NCBI GenBank assembly: GCA_018857735.1
Contig: JABMCL010002254.1
Location: forward strand, 1,030,001-1,094,000
Reading direction: 5' to 3'
Length of the DNA stretch: 64,000 nt
From: Alviniconcha marisindica
Taxonomy: Eukaryota > Mollusca > Gastropoda > Provannidae
Both the position numbers and the translations under genes were made by a program. The notes under the pieces are model-generated. The model saw only the letters and a list, made by a program, of their open reading frames with translations, was not told where the DNA came from and made no database searches. Each line of letters begins with the position of its first letter. Within the stretch, counting starts at the first letter, position 1. This document shows, piece by piece, positions 32,299 through 46,690 of the stretch.

Positions 32299-33012
32299 TC
32301 AAGGACTACAGCAACTCGTGTTCAAGGACTACAGTTAATCCTGTTCAAGGACTACAGTTAATCTTGTTCAAGGACTGCAGTTAATCTTGTTCAAGGACTA
32401 CAGCAACTCGTGTTCAAGGACTACAGTTAATCTTGTTCAAGGACTGCAGTTAATCTTGTTCAAGGACTACAGCAACTCGTGTTCAAGGAGTAAAGCAACT
32501 TGTGTTCAAGGACTACATACAGTTAATCTTGTTCAAGGACTACAGTTAATCTTGTTCAAGGACTACAGCTACTCGTGTTTAAGGACTACAGTTAATTTTG
32601 GTCACGGATTGATGCTAATCGTGTTTAAGGACTACAGTTAATTTTGGTCACGGATTGAGGCTAATCGTGTTCAGGGACTACAGTTAATTTTGGTCACGGA
32701 TTGAGGCTAATCGTGTTTAAGGACTACAGTTAATTTTGGTCACGGATTGAGGCTAATCGTGTTTAAGGACTACAGTTAATTTTGGTCACGGATTGAGGCT
32801 AATCGTGTTTAAGGACTACAGTTAATTTTGGTCACGGATTGAGGCTAATCGTGTTTAAGGACTACAGTTAATTTTGGTCACGGATTGAGGCTAATCGTGT
32901 TTAAGGACTACAATTAATTTTGGTCACGGATTGAGGCTAATCGTGTTTAAGGACTACAGTTAATTTTGGCAACGGATTGAGGCTAATCGTGTTCAGGGAC
33001 TACAGCTACTCG
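32299..33012. repeat. 23-bp minisatellite passing into a 46-bp higher-order repeat
   Basis: The left part (32299-32570) is a 23-bp array (CAAGGACTACAGTTAATCTT with GTT). From about 32578 the units alternate between AAGGACTACAGTTAATTTTG and ACGGATTGAGGCTAATCGTG types, giving a 46-bp period repeated about nine times with very few differences. Both half-units align with the 23-bp monomer, so the 46-bp unit is a diverged dimer. Confidence 0.93.
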
Positions 33013-33545
33013 TGCGGCCCTAGCAACCCGCCACAGAAGTGACGTGGACCACTCGGGGGACTGGCCGACGACAAGCAGCAGTGGTACAACACTGATGTGT
33101 TATTCACAACGGCGGGAGAGGAATGCAGACACGACAAGGATAAATCGGGGATTTAATGACCAAGTTTGTGCCAGACAGACAGACATTTGTTTTGCGCGAT
33201 AAGCGTCGTGAAGCCATCTGTCCGGCCAGGCTGTTGCTCCAGGTTATCTCAGTCACTGAACGCCGTGCCTTCATTCCGACCACCACGCCGCGACCTTGAC
33301 CGTCACCAGCCTTCTGCCGCCACTCGCTGCCACTGAGCTGCTGCGGACACAGACAGCGAGGTCTCCTCAGCAGGGAATCGGCGCTGTCGTCGTCGTTCTC
33401 TTCAGTTAAGGCCTGCAGTGGGTCAGAGGATAACTTTGCGTGTTTCGCCTACTGCCAGGAATATCGCCGTCCTTCTAATGCCTGTGAACAGTTTGTCGTC
33501 ATTTTTCTGACTAACTGAATGACGTGCGACATGCATGAAGAGTGA
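33013..33545. other. Unique sequence, no gene recognised
   Basis: Moderately GC-rich, with a 60-codon minus frame (33104-33286) lacking any domain. No convincing splice sites. Confidence 0.35.
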
Positions 33546-33560
33546 CTCAGACACCCAGAC

Positions 33561-33675
33561 TGTGACTGGTGAACTGGTCACCTGTGCTTGGCCTTGAGGT
33601 GACCTGGACTGGTGACTGTGACTGGTGAATTTGTCACCTGTGCTTGGCCCTGAGGTGACCTGGACAGGTGACCAG
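33561..33675. repeat. 56-bp duplication, 2 units
   Basis: TGTGACTGGTGAACTGGTCA…GAGGTGACCTGGAC occurs at 33561 and 33617. Confidence 0.85.
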
Positions 33676-34104
33676 GTGGCTGTGTTGGGGGAGAGGGCGG
33701 TGGTGTCAGATACACTGGCGTCTTATCCAGGGGCAGCGTGGCCCTCATAAATTCTCACCCGCTTGCATCAATGAAACTGGCCTTGTCAACGTTGACGGCT
33801 CGGGAATGTGATGCAGTTCTAAGCTAACCGGATCCCAGCTGCAAGTTACATCGAGTGCAGAATATTTTCATAACGCGCCGTTTGCGGACTGCGCTATGGA
33901 ATTACGAAATCAGCGCTCTAAAAATACTGTGGCCACTGTGCCACCCTGTAATCGGTGTGTCATCACGCAGACGTGGATGAAGATGGAGGCAGGCAGTATT
34001 GACTTCGGCGGCTGTACCGTCGGCCCGCGGGTCGTGCAGCACGTACGTACCATCATCAGCACACACTGCACTTAGCACCCCGCCTCCACCCCCACCCCGC
34101 CCTG

Positions 34105-34602
<498 letters not shown>

Positions 34603-34929
34603 TCCCGCCCCTTCTGCCGTCTGTTTCCGTGTTTGAGTCCATCAGCCTGTGCAACTAGACCCATCAGAGACACGGCCGTGGGTCGGCGAACGTTAGATCT
34701 CAAATCGAATTTCTGTTTCGGAGTTTAGGACCGCTCCTGCGTTATGTGTCTGTCTAAAAAAATCAATCATCTCGAAGGTCGTTTTAATACTTGCATCAGA
34801 ACACGGAAAAAATGGCATTTTTAGTTTAAATCGTACATGAGTAATACTGACTGACGAAAGTTAATTTTGAAAATCTGTCCCGTGACACCGAATCTTCCGT
34901 GAGCGTTCCCAGAGTGTTTGAAGCAGACA
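34603..34929. other. Unique sequence, no gene seen
   Basis: No recognisable feature. Confidence 0.35.
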
Positions 34930-36160
34930 GAGAGTGTCCAGATATCTGTGTGTCCAGTTATCTGTGTGTCCAGTGATGTGTGTGTCCAGTGATCTGTGTG
35001 TCCAGTGATCTGTGTGTCCAGTGATGTGTGTGTCCAGTGATCTGTGTGTCGTGTCCAGTGATGTGTGTGTCCAGTTATCTGTGTGTCCAGTGATGTGTGT
35101 GTCCAGTGATCTGTGTGTCCAGTGATCTGTGTGTCCAGTGATGTGTGTGTCCAGTGATCTGTGTGTCGTGTCCAGTGATGTGTGTGTCCAGTTATCTGTG
35201 TGTCCAGTGATGTGTGTGTCCAGTGATCTGTGTGTCCAGTGATCTGTGTGTCCAGTGATGTGTGTGTCCAGTGATCTGTGTGTCGTGTCCAGTGATGTGT
35301 GTGTCCAGTGATGTGTGTGTCCAGTGATCTGTGTGTCCAGTGATGTGTGTGTCCAATGATCTGTGTGTCCAGTGATCTGTGTGTCCTGTGTCCAGTGATC
35401 TGTATGTCCAGTGTCCAGTGATCTGTGTGTCCAGTGATCTATGTGACGTGTGTGTCCAGTGATGTGCATGTCCAGTGATCTGTGTGATGTGTGTATCCAG
35501 TGATGTGTATGTCCAGTGATGTGTGTGATGTGTGTGTCCAGTGATGTGTATGTCCAGTGATGTGTGTGATGTGTGTGTCCTGTGATGTGTATGTCCAGTG
35601 ATGTGTGTGATGTGTGTGTCCAGTGATGTGTATGTCCAGTGATGTGTGTGATGTGTGTGTCCAGTGATGTGTATGTCCAGTGATGTGTGTGATGTGTGTG
35701 TCCAGTGATGTGTATGTCCAGTGATGTGTGTGATGTGTGTGTCCAGTGATGTGTATGTCCAGTGATCTGTGTGATGTGTGTGTCCTGTGTCCAGTGATGT
35801 GTGTGATGTGTGTGTCCAGTGATGTGTATGTCCAGTGATGTGTGTGATGTGTGTGTCCAGTGATGTGTATGTCCAGTGATCTGTGTGATGTGTGTGTTCA
35901 GTGATGTGTGTGTCCAGTGATCTGTATGATCTGTGTGTCCAGTGATGTGTGTGTCCAGTGATGTGTGTGTCCAGTGATGTGTGCGTCCAGTGATGTGTGT
36001 GTCCAGTGATCTGTGTGTCCAGTGTCCAGTAATCTGTGTGTCCTGTGTCCAGTGATGTGTGTGTCCAGTGATGTGTGTGTCCAGTGATGTGTGTGTGTGT
36101 GTGTGTCCAGTGATGCGTGTGTCCAGTGATGTGTGTGTCCAGTGATCGCACTGCTTCAGC
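34930..36160. repeat. 16-bp minisatellite with higher-order repeats
   Basis: The basic unit is CTGTGTGTCCAGTGAT. At 34970-35340 it is organised in blocks of 117 bp, marked by GTCGTGTCC at 35048, 35165 and 35282. At 35480-35900 it is organised in a two-to-three-monomer block of about 40 bp marked by GTGTGATGTGTGTGTCC. Minus frames up to 453 codons translate the repeat. Confidence 0.93.
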
Positions 36161-36374
36161 AGTGCCCACGTGTCTGCAGACGCCGTTAGGTTTGTCCTCA
36201 AAGGTCTGAAGTATGTGTGCAAGGCCTGTGTTCATCCAGGTGCCTTGCTTAAGTGACGGTACGCCCTAACCTAATACTTCGCCCTGGATTTCCTGTCATC
36301 AAATCAGTAATGCCACCCAGACAGACAAGCAAACGCTGTGATAAAACATTACAAATAGGGTCATGTAAATATTA
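36161..36374. other. Unique sequence, no gene seen
   Basis: No recognisable feature. Confidence 0.3.
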
Positions 36375-36442
36375 TGATAATAACATAATAGATTATCAAT
36401 GACGCTCCATCTCGTAAGAGCCGAGAGCGCTTTACAAAGGCC
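36375..36442 (+). mobile_element. Fragment of the CA-carrying interspersed repeat
   Basis: GATAATAACATAATA, CGCTCCATCT and GAGAGCGCTTTACAAAGGC follow the order seen at 21808. A (CA)n tract begins 25 bp further on. Confidence 0.5.
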
Positions 36443-36463
36443 TACAAAAGTTCGCATTTCATT

Positions 36464-36672
<209 letters not shown>

Positions 36673-36954
36673 TGCATGTTTGGTGGAACAGAGAAGGAAA
36701 CAAGAAATCCGAATGCTACCATAGCCAGCATCGTTCAGCCAATGAGAGCGGCAGAGACTGCGAGTGCTGAGTGGCTCTGAGAGGGAGGGCCAGAGCAAGA
36801 GGCTGTGCGTAGGTCAGCGCTGCATTGGGCCCCCCCCCCCCCTACCTCCCTAGACCCTCAAGCACATATCCATCAGGGTCTCGTACTGCTGTCCAGCACT
36901 AGCGTGGACTGTTTCACACTCACCACACAGACACCTCACAATCATTCTACACAC

Positions 36955-37214
<260 letters not shown>

Positions 37215-37289
37215 GGAGAGACAGAGAGTGAGAAGAAGAATACGTTTACGTTTTATATAGTTTTAATTAGACGTCCCCCACCCACAACA

Positions 37290-38617
<1,328 letters not shown>

Positions 38618-39175
38618 GGTCATCTGTGGCGTGCTCTAACTGTGTTTACCAAAGGACATTGTTCTACTTCTGCCGACGTTCCGAAGAATCTAACTGAACT
38701 GTTTTCAATAATCATTTCCTGTGTATGCAGAATCATGAATAGAATCACGAACAACTGTATGGGAGTGTTCGAATATTCTGCAAGATTTCTGCAAACAAAC
38801 AAAAATAGCGGGCAAGACCCATTTGTCATCCGATATTTTTCCGTTTTGGAACTAGGCAAATATATATCGAAGCCGGAAAATAAAAAATCATCTGGTGTGG
38901 ATGGAATAAGAAACCACTTACTAAACATTGTCATTCCTATTCATAATAGACTCACTTACATATATTTGTAATTTATGCATCGAGAATTTGTTTTCCATGT
39001 GAACCTTAAAAAAGCCAAAATAGTTCCGCTTCCAAAATCTAAGGATAGAACAAATCCGACTAATAGCACTTCTGTCTGTTCTATCAAAGCTTCTAAAAAA
39101 GCATGTGCACATTCACTTAAATGATTATTTGGAAAAGCGCCAATTCCTTCAGCCATTTCAAAGGTAAATAGTCCT
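38618..39175 (+). pseudogene. LINE reverse transcriptase N-terminal remnant
   Basis: The frame at 38618-38971 reads HLWRALTVFTKGHCS, then SVLELGKYISKPENKKSSG and VDGIRNHLLN, which match the linker/RT-1 region of fragment 1. A stop interrupts at TTTGTAATTTATGC (about 38965). Downstream, other frames give KKAKIVPLPKSKDR and later segments. The catalytic FADD region is not present, so this half cannot encode an enzyme. Confidence 0.75.
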
Positions 39176-39409
39176 GCTACACAGCATTGGTACCCATTAC
39201 CAATTCTTGGGCGAGGATACATTCACACAGCTCACGACTTGCACGAACGCAAGCCTCGCTTGAAAAACAGAAAAAAATCCATGAAGACTGCAGCTGAAGA
39301 CTCTCATATTGTAATTTCCTTCAGCACTTGCCCGTGAAACAGCATTACGTCCAACTGAGATCCATTTCATATCTAATGAAGTCCCAGACCCGAGGTCCTT
39401 CACGTCAGT
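39176..39409. other. Unique sequence at LINE/array boundary
   Basis: No recognisable feature; the LINE match fades out here. Confidence 0.3.
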
Positions 39410-39411
39410 GG

Positions 39412-40470
39412 CACAGGCTGGTGTGAAAGGTCTACTTTGTGCGAGAGTGCTACAGGCACCAGGGTGTGAGGACTACAGACAGACACCAGGGTGTGAGAGG
39501 ACTACAGACAGACACCAGGGTGTGACAGGGCTACAGACAGACACCAGGGTGTGAGAGGGCTACAGACACCAGGGTGTGACAGGGCTACAGACAGACACCA
39601 GGGTGTGAGAGGGCTACAGGCACCAGGGTGTGAGAGGGCTACAGACAGACACCAGGGTGTGAGGGCTACAGACAGACACCAGGGTGTGAGAGGGCTACAG
39701 ACAGACACCAGGGTGTGAAGGGCTACAGACAGACACCAGGGTGTGAGAGGGCTACAGACAGACACCAGGGTGTGAGAGGGCTACAACAGACACCAGGGTG
39801 TGAGAGGGCTACAGACAGACACCAGGGTGTGAGAGGGCTACAGACAGACACCAGGGTGTGAGAGGGCTACAGACAGACACCAGGGTGTGAGAGGGCTACA
39901 GACAGACACCAGGGTGTGAGAGGGCTACAGACAGACACCAGGGTGTGAGAGGGCTACAGACAGACACCAGGGTGTGAAGGGCTACAGACAGACACCAGGG
40001 TGTGAGAGGGCTACAGACAGACACCAGGGTGTGAGAGGGCTACAGACAGACACCAGGGTGTAGGCTACAGACACCAGGTGTGAAGGGCTACAGACAGACA
40101 CCAGGGTGTGAGAGGGCTACAGACAGACACCAGGGTGTGAGAGGGCTACAGACACGGGAAGGCTACAGACACCAGGGTGTGAGAGGGCTACAGACAGACA
40201 CCAGGGTGTGAGAGGGCTACAGGCAACACCAGGGTGTGAGAGGGCTACAGACAGACACCAGGGTGTGAGAGGGCTACTAACAAGGGTGTGAGAGGGCTAC
40301 AGACAGACACCAGGGTGTGAGAGGGCTACAAGACACCAGGGTGTGACAGGGCTACAGGCAACACCAGGGTGTGACAGGGCTACAACAACCAGGTGGAAGC
40401 TACAGCACACCAGGGTGTGACAGGCTACAGACACACCTGTGCAGGCTACTCCAGACACCGTGAGCTACAA
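39412..40470. repeat. 29-bp minisatellite, ~35 units, ragged right end
   Basis: AGACAGACACCAGGGTGTGA with GAGGGCTAC repeats. The left two-thirds is uniform. From about 40060 units show many small indels (lost GACA, GACACGGGAAGG and so on), increasing toward 40470. Confidence 0.95.
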
Positions 40471-41515
40471 CAGACACTGAGCTCTCACTCCGGGCTCACA
40501 ACGTAGCTACTCACGGGCCACAACTTGAGCTACTCACTCGTGGCCACAACTTCGTGAGCTACTCACGCAGGCCACAACTGTGAGCTACTCACTCCAGGCC
40601 ACAACTGTGAGCTACTCACTCCAGGCCACAACTCGTGAGCTACTCACTCCAGGCCACAACTCGTGAGCTACTCACTCCAGGCCACAACTCGTGAGCTACT
40701 CACTCCAGGCCACAACTCGTGAGCTACTCACTCCAGGCCACAACTCGTGAGCTACTCACTCCAGGCCACAACTCGTGAGCTACTCACTCCAGGCCACAAC
40801 TCGTGAGCTACTCACTCCAGGCCACAACTCGTGAGCTACTCACTCCAGGCCACAACTCGTGAGCTACTCACTCCAGGCCACAACTCGTGAGCTACTCACT
40901 CCAGGCCACAACTCGTGAGCTACTCACTCCAGGCCACAACTCGTGAGCTACTCACTCCAGGCCACAACTCGTGAGCTACTCACTCCAGGCCACAACTTGT
41001 GAGCTACTCAACTCGTGCTCGTGAGCTACTCACTCCAGGCCACAACTTGTGAGCTACTCACTCCAGGCCACAACTTGTGAGCTATTCAACTCGTGCTCGT
41101 GAGCTACTCACTCCAGGCCACAACTTGGGAGCTGCTCCAGCTACAACGTGTGAGCTACTTCAGGCCACAACTTGGGAGCTACTCACTCCAGGCCACAACT
41201 CATAAGCTACTCCAGGCCACAACTCGTGAGCTACTCACTCCAGACCACAACCTGTAAGCTACTCCAGGCCACAACTCATAAGCTACTCACTCCAGGCCAC
41301 AACTCATAAGCTACTCACTCCAAGCCACAACTTGTGAGCTACTCACTCCAGGCCACAACTTGTTAGCTACTCCAGGCCACAACTTGTTAGCTACTCCAGG
41401 CCACAACTTGTTAGCTTGTTAGCTACTCCAGGCCACAACTTGTTAGCTACTCCAGGCCACAACTTGTTAGCTACTGCAGGCCACAACTTGGGAGCTACTC
41501 ACTCCAGGCCAAAAC
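40471..41515. repeat. 28-bp minisatellite, ~36 units
   Basis: TCGTGAGCTACTCACTCCAG with GCCACAAC repeats. The centre (40560-40995) is near-perfect. The right end has shortened units lacking TCACT and variants TTAGCTAC and GGGAGCTAC. It directly follows the 29-bp array, with which it shares GAG-GCTAC and CCAGG elements. Confidence 0.95.
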
Positions 41516-42200
41516 TTTGACAGCTCGCAGTTCTCAGTACGGCGGACGTTAACTTAAAATATACACTCATTTACATAATTCCACCAACTATTTCATTTCA
41601 ATTATTTGTCTTTTAGCTCGGTTCGTGTGAAAAGTTCGCGTTGACCTAGAACAAGAATTCACCCTGTACCCCTGGTTCTCCTCACTGACCTATTTTTGAC
41701 AGCGTACATTATTTACAATATAACTTTATTGCCAAGTGTCAGTACACTGATTGCACGAGGAATGTTTTGTGAGCTACTTATTATTATTATTGATGGTGGT
41801 GGTGGTGGTGGTGGTGGTGGTGGTGTTCTTGTTCGTGTTCTTGTTCATGTTGTTACAGTATCACGTATCTGGTACTTTGTTGTTGTTGTTGTTGTTGTTG
41901 TTGGCTGCACGCATTCAGAAACAAATGAAACGTTTGCGAGAGCGATGCTTATGTGAAGCCCTTATTAATCCATGGGCCAGAATCACGTCCCTCGAGCGAG
42001 CCTGGGTCTGTGAGTCGTTTTGTTCCCAACTCATCATCAAAGTTTAGTCCGAGGCAAACTGAAACCAAGGTAAACAATGAAATTTGTTTCAAACAGGGTC
42101 TAGGTTTTTGTTTGATTGTTTTTGTTGTTGTTGTTGTTTGTTTGTTTGTTTGTTGTTTTTTGTTTTTTGTTGTAGTTGTAGTTGTTGTTGTTGGGGGGGG
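41516..42200. other. Unique AT-rich sequence with GGT, GTT and GTTT runs
   Basis: Simple repeats (GGT)n at 41793-41823, (GTT)n at 41877-41902 and GTTT/GTT plus a G-run at 42118-42205 lie in otherwise unique sequence. No gene. Confidence 0.7.
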
Positions 42201-42930
42201 GGGGGATTGTTTGTTTTTGTTTCTTTTCATTCTTTCTTGTTTCATCAAAGACGCAAAAAGAAACCAAAAACTCGTCACATCGCCCCACGGAGACTGTGAG
42301 TTTAACTCCTGTAATCAAACTTCCCAGTTGGAAGTGCTCCGTGGTAATCTGACTGGTTTTGCAGCACGGCAAGCCTTTGACATTTACATCTGAACGCACA
42401 GCGATGGGAACAAACTGTGACAGTGGTAAATGGTGGAATCCTAAAACAAACACACAAACAACCGTTCAGTTCCCAATCAGCCTGCATTGTTCGTGTCCTC
42501 AACGTTCTGACGTCAGACGGTACATCAACGGAAACCGAACGTTGTCAGCTCCTGGTGGCGGTCTTCTGGGAAACGTATGGAACTTTGTCCAGCTGGACTT
42601 TAATGATTCCCATTCCACGCTGTCACGCCTTAATGGCCACTCGGTCCCCAGAGCGGCACGTCCATCGCCCGGCGGTCGTCGCGCTGTGCTGCAGAGGCGG
42701 ACTGGTGCGTGGTGATTGGCAAGGCTGTGGCGTGCAACCCCAGCCGTGCTCGTGCTGGCCGCGAGTTGTGTGGGACTGAAGGCGCCTTTCACACCCATTA
42801 GCCTGCTGCACTGTGGCGCGGGCAGACGGGCGCTGGTGGCCGTGGTCGGGTGGTGGTTGTCGTCAGTGTTGGCAGGCCGCTGGTGGCAGTGGGCTGTGCT
42901 ACTCACCACACTGCAACTTCCATTAACCTA
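42201..42930. other. GC-rich, CpG-rich unique sequence
   Basis: GC and CpG content rise from about 42460, reaching clusters such as CCCGGCGGTCGTCGCGC (42668). Frames of 110-136 codons overlap on both strands and none has a domain. It may be a CpG island upstream of the motif cluster at 42930. Confidence 0.4.
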
Positions 42931-42970
42931 CCGGAAGTGAGGTCGGGTCCTCGTGACAGTAATGGCGGCG
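42930..42970 (+). promoter_or_regulatory. ETS-type motif followed by ATGGCGGCG
   Basis: ACCGGAAGTGAGG (42930-42942) matches the ETS-family consensus found in many housekeeping promoters. Twenty bases later AATGGCGGCGGTAC offers a start codon (ATG at 42962) and a weak donor-like GGTAC. The open frame is 19 codons. Suggestive only. Confidence 0.25.
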
Positions 42971-43021
42971 GTACATCCGCCCACAGCGGTGCCGTGCATG
43001 CCGGAAAGCCGAGGGGCGTAG

Positions 43022-43450
43022 AGAAAAGGCGGGTGTGTGGGGCAATGATTGAAGTTGTGCGTGAACAATGCAGGCCTTCTGTTCAAGTCTGAGGCCTGCC
43101 TTTAGTCTAAGGTTGACTTGATTCTCAAGGTGTCAGGTTGCGTGTTGTTTGTTTTGGATTTTGTCTTTTATCTCCCAACTTCTCAAAGATACCTGTCTAA
43201 GGTGGTCCGCCACAGAATGTCTTTTTTCAATCAGTGATCCCTCAAAATGAAGTCAGTTTCACAGTAATCCTACCGGTCCTATTTGTTACTATGGTATTGA
43301 CGAAACTAATAATTATTATTCTCTCAAAATGACGTGTATTGCACAACAGTTCAACTGTCCCCGACTCGATCTCAAAGGGATCGAAACGTCAAGGATCACC
43401 CTTTTTTCTCTCTCTCCAAAACTGCTGCTGCCATTGGCAACGAAGACCGA
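43022..43450. other. Unique sequence, no gene seen
   Basis: No recognisable exon. Confidence 0.35.
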
Positions 43451-43880
43451 GAACGGTGATGTCTGTGCTGATGGTCAACAAGAACGGTGATGTCTGTGCT
43501 GATGGTCAACAAGAACGGTGATGTCTGTGCTGATGGTAAACAAGAGCGGTAATTTCCGTGCTGATGGTAAACAAGAACAGTGATGTCTGTGCTGATGGTA
43601 AACAAGCAGAGAACGGTGATGTCTGTGCTGATGGTAAACAAGCAGAGAACGGTGATGTCTGTGCTGATGGTAAACAAGCAGAGAACGGTGATGTCTGTGC
43701 TGATGGTAAACAAGCAGAGAACAGTGATGTCTGTGCTGATGGTAAACAAGCAGAGAACAGTGATGTCTGTGCTGATGGTAAACAAGCAGAGAACAGTGAT
43801 GTCTGTGCTGATGGTAAACAAGCAGAGAACAGTGATGTCTGTGCTGATGGTAAACAAGCAGACAGTAAACAAGCGGACTA
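43451..43880. repeat. 31-bp then 36-bp minisatellite, ~12 units
   Basis: The first four units are about 31 bp (GAACGGTGATGTCTGTGCTG with ATGGTCAACAA). From 43573 each has gained five bases (GCAGA), giving 36 bp. The 36-bp part reads as dodecapeptides such as ENGDVCADGKQA, but all frames are open. Confidence 0.94.
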
Positions 43881-44001
43881 CTGCCGCCCCCGAGACCCAT
43901 GGTTTGTGGCGCCCTCTGAGATCGACTGCTGATTGGTCAGATTGCTTTTTCGTCTCAACGGTTCCGCTGTCAAATGACGTGCAGCGCGTGAATACGGCCT
44001 G

Positions 44002-44311
44002 CGGGAGCCGGTGTGGCCCAGCGGTTAGGCGTTAAGCTGGCGGGAGCCGGTGTGGCCCAGCGGTTAGGCGTTAAGCTGGCGATTCGACCCCCCGCTTCTT
44101 CGGCTCGCCTTTCTCTTCCAGTGTTGTGGTTTATGGACTCTGTCTTGGCACTTTGCCTCCACAATCAGTGAAGCATTAATGGCTCTCATCGCTGCCCGTC
44201 TTAATGCAGAACTCATCCTGGTGGTGACAGAGTAGCGTTAGGTACAGTGCCCCACCCAAACGCCAACCACCACCTCCCGGGACCCTACCGTCGACAGCTG
44301 GGCGTTAAAGA
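44002..44311 (+). mobile_element. tRNA-derived SINE with a 39-bp internal duplication of the A-box region
   Basis: Third member of the SINE family. The first 39 bases (44002-44040, GGGAGCCGGTGTGGCCCAGC and following) are repeated exactly at 44041-44079, so there are two A boxes (44014-44024 and 44053-44063). The B box region (CGATTCGACCC, 44080-44090) is degraded. The body (TGGCTCTCATCGCTG, GGTGGTGACAGAGTAGCG) is recognisable, and the 3' end GGGCGTTAAAGAAGTG is mutated with no TTAC tail. I found no target-site duplication, so this is an older copy. Confidence 0.88.
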
Positions 44312-44408
44312 AGTGTGAGGAAGGAACGAGCGGCACGGGCTGCAGGCTATCTTACTCAGACACTGCGCACCACACACGTGCAAGGTTCGTTCCGCACCGC
44401 TTCCCCGC

Positions 44409-44439
<31 letters not shown>

Positions 44440-44741
44440 AGCAGGACAAGCAGAAGTCGTGTGCAACCCTCCGCTCCGTTGGCAACCACTGCACGGCTTT
44501 TCCCAGGCTCGCCAGTGGGGAATACCCATCACAAGCTGCTACCGCCGACACAAGACGTATCGCTATCTCAACTGCCAATGCACTCAGACTGAACCAACAG
44601 ATAGGCCTTGGTTCCTATGCGGCCTCGCTGATGTGATCGTTTGGCAGGCGTGTTTCCAGGGCAGATATCACGTGATGATGCGAATAACGGATATCGCCTG
44701 GCGGGCTGAGCATTAATCAGTTACGCTTGCTTTCCTTTCAG
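44312..44741. other. Unique sequence with a (CTG)n run
   Basis: Contains nine CTG triplets followed by CAGCAGG (44409-44446), which can fold as a hairpin. No gene otherwise recognised. Confidence 0.55.
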
Positions 44742-44944
44742 TGGAGAAAAAAACTGGAACAAATATGCACCTCTGGCATGATCCGGAAATGCACGTTGCT
44801 GTTCCCCGATAGCACAGTAACACACCTGGATTATTCCTGGCTCTGTCGCCTTGCATTTTATCTTCTAGGTGCGCACGAACCTTGCCGTGTGAGGGCTGCC
44901 CCCTGGCGCACAGCTGCCAGCAAGCAAAGCGACTGTTGGTGACC
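44742..44944 (+). other. Candidate exon after a polypyrimidine-AG acceptor
   Basis: TTGCTTTCCTTTCAG (AG at 44740-44741) is a good 3' splice site. The frame beginning WRKKLEQICTSGMIRKC runs 67 codons to a stop near 44943, with mixed, non-repetitive residues. A CTTCTAG|GTGCGC within it could be an alternative acceptor or donor. I recognise no family. Immediately to the right lies a 37-bp minisatellite. Confidence 0.2.
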
Positions 44945-44994
44945 TGACTCGGGTCAAGGCTGGCTGTCATCGGTGGCCTCGGTTGGTCCTCTGT

Positions 44995-45222
44995 GCCAGT
45001 CACACTCTCCAACTGTAGTGTGAAACCTGTAGCCAGTCACACTCTCCAACTGTAGTGTGAAACCTGTAGCCAGTCACACTCTCCAACTGTAGTGTGAAAC
45101 CTGTAGCCAGTCACACTCCCCAACTGTAGTGTGAAAACTGTAGCCAGTCACACTCTCCATCTGTAGTGTGAAAACTGTAGCCAGTCACACTCTCCAACTG
45201 TAGTGTGAAAACTGTAGCCTGT
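44995..45222. repeat. 37-bp minisatellite with internal hairpin, 6 units
   Basis: CCAGTCACACTCTCCAACTG with TAGTGTGAAACCTGTAG repeats every 37 bases. Each unit contains TCACACT…AGTGTGA, a perfect 7-bp inverted repeat around a 10-base loop. Confidence 0.93.
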
Positions 45223-45286
45223 TTAGCCAGCTGATAGCGACAAGGGGCGTATCGATCGGCATGTAACACTGATGAGTCCGAAATAA

Positions 45287-46245
<959 letters not shown>

Positions 46246-46277
46246 ATACTCCGCCCGATCCTTCCGACTGCTTGTGC

Positions 46278-46690
46278 TTTACACACAAACGAGTGGGCTA
46301 ACGTTACACACAAACGAGTGGGCTAACGTTACACACAAACGAGTGGGCTAACGTTACACACAAACAAGAGGGCTAACGTTACACACAAACGAGTGGGCTA
46401 ACGTTACACACAAACAAGAGGGCTAACGTTACACACAAACGAGTGGGCAAACGTTACACACAAACGAGTGGGCAAACGTTACACACAAACGAGTGGGCAA
46501 ACGTTACACACAAACGAGTGGGCAACGTTACACACAAACGAGAGGGCTAACGTTACACACAAACGAGAGGGCTAACGTTACACACAAACGAGTGGGCAAA
46601 CGTTACACACAAACAAGAGGGCTAACGTTGCACACAAACGAGTGGGTTAACGTTACACACAAACGAGTGGGCTAACGTTACACACAAAAC
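46278..46690. repeat. 25-bp minisatellite, ~16 units
   Basis: ACACACAAACGAGTGGGCTA with ACGTT repeats. Variants are GAGAGGG, AAGAGGG and GGGCAAACG. One unit is short by one base (about 46520). Confidence 0.95.

Noticed and set aside
34861..36235. 453-codon His/Thr-rich minus frame
   Set aside because: Translation of the 16-bp array; a second minus frame of 347 codons overlaps it.
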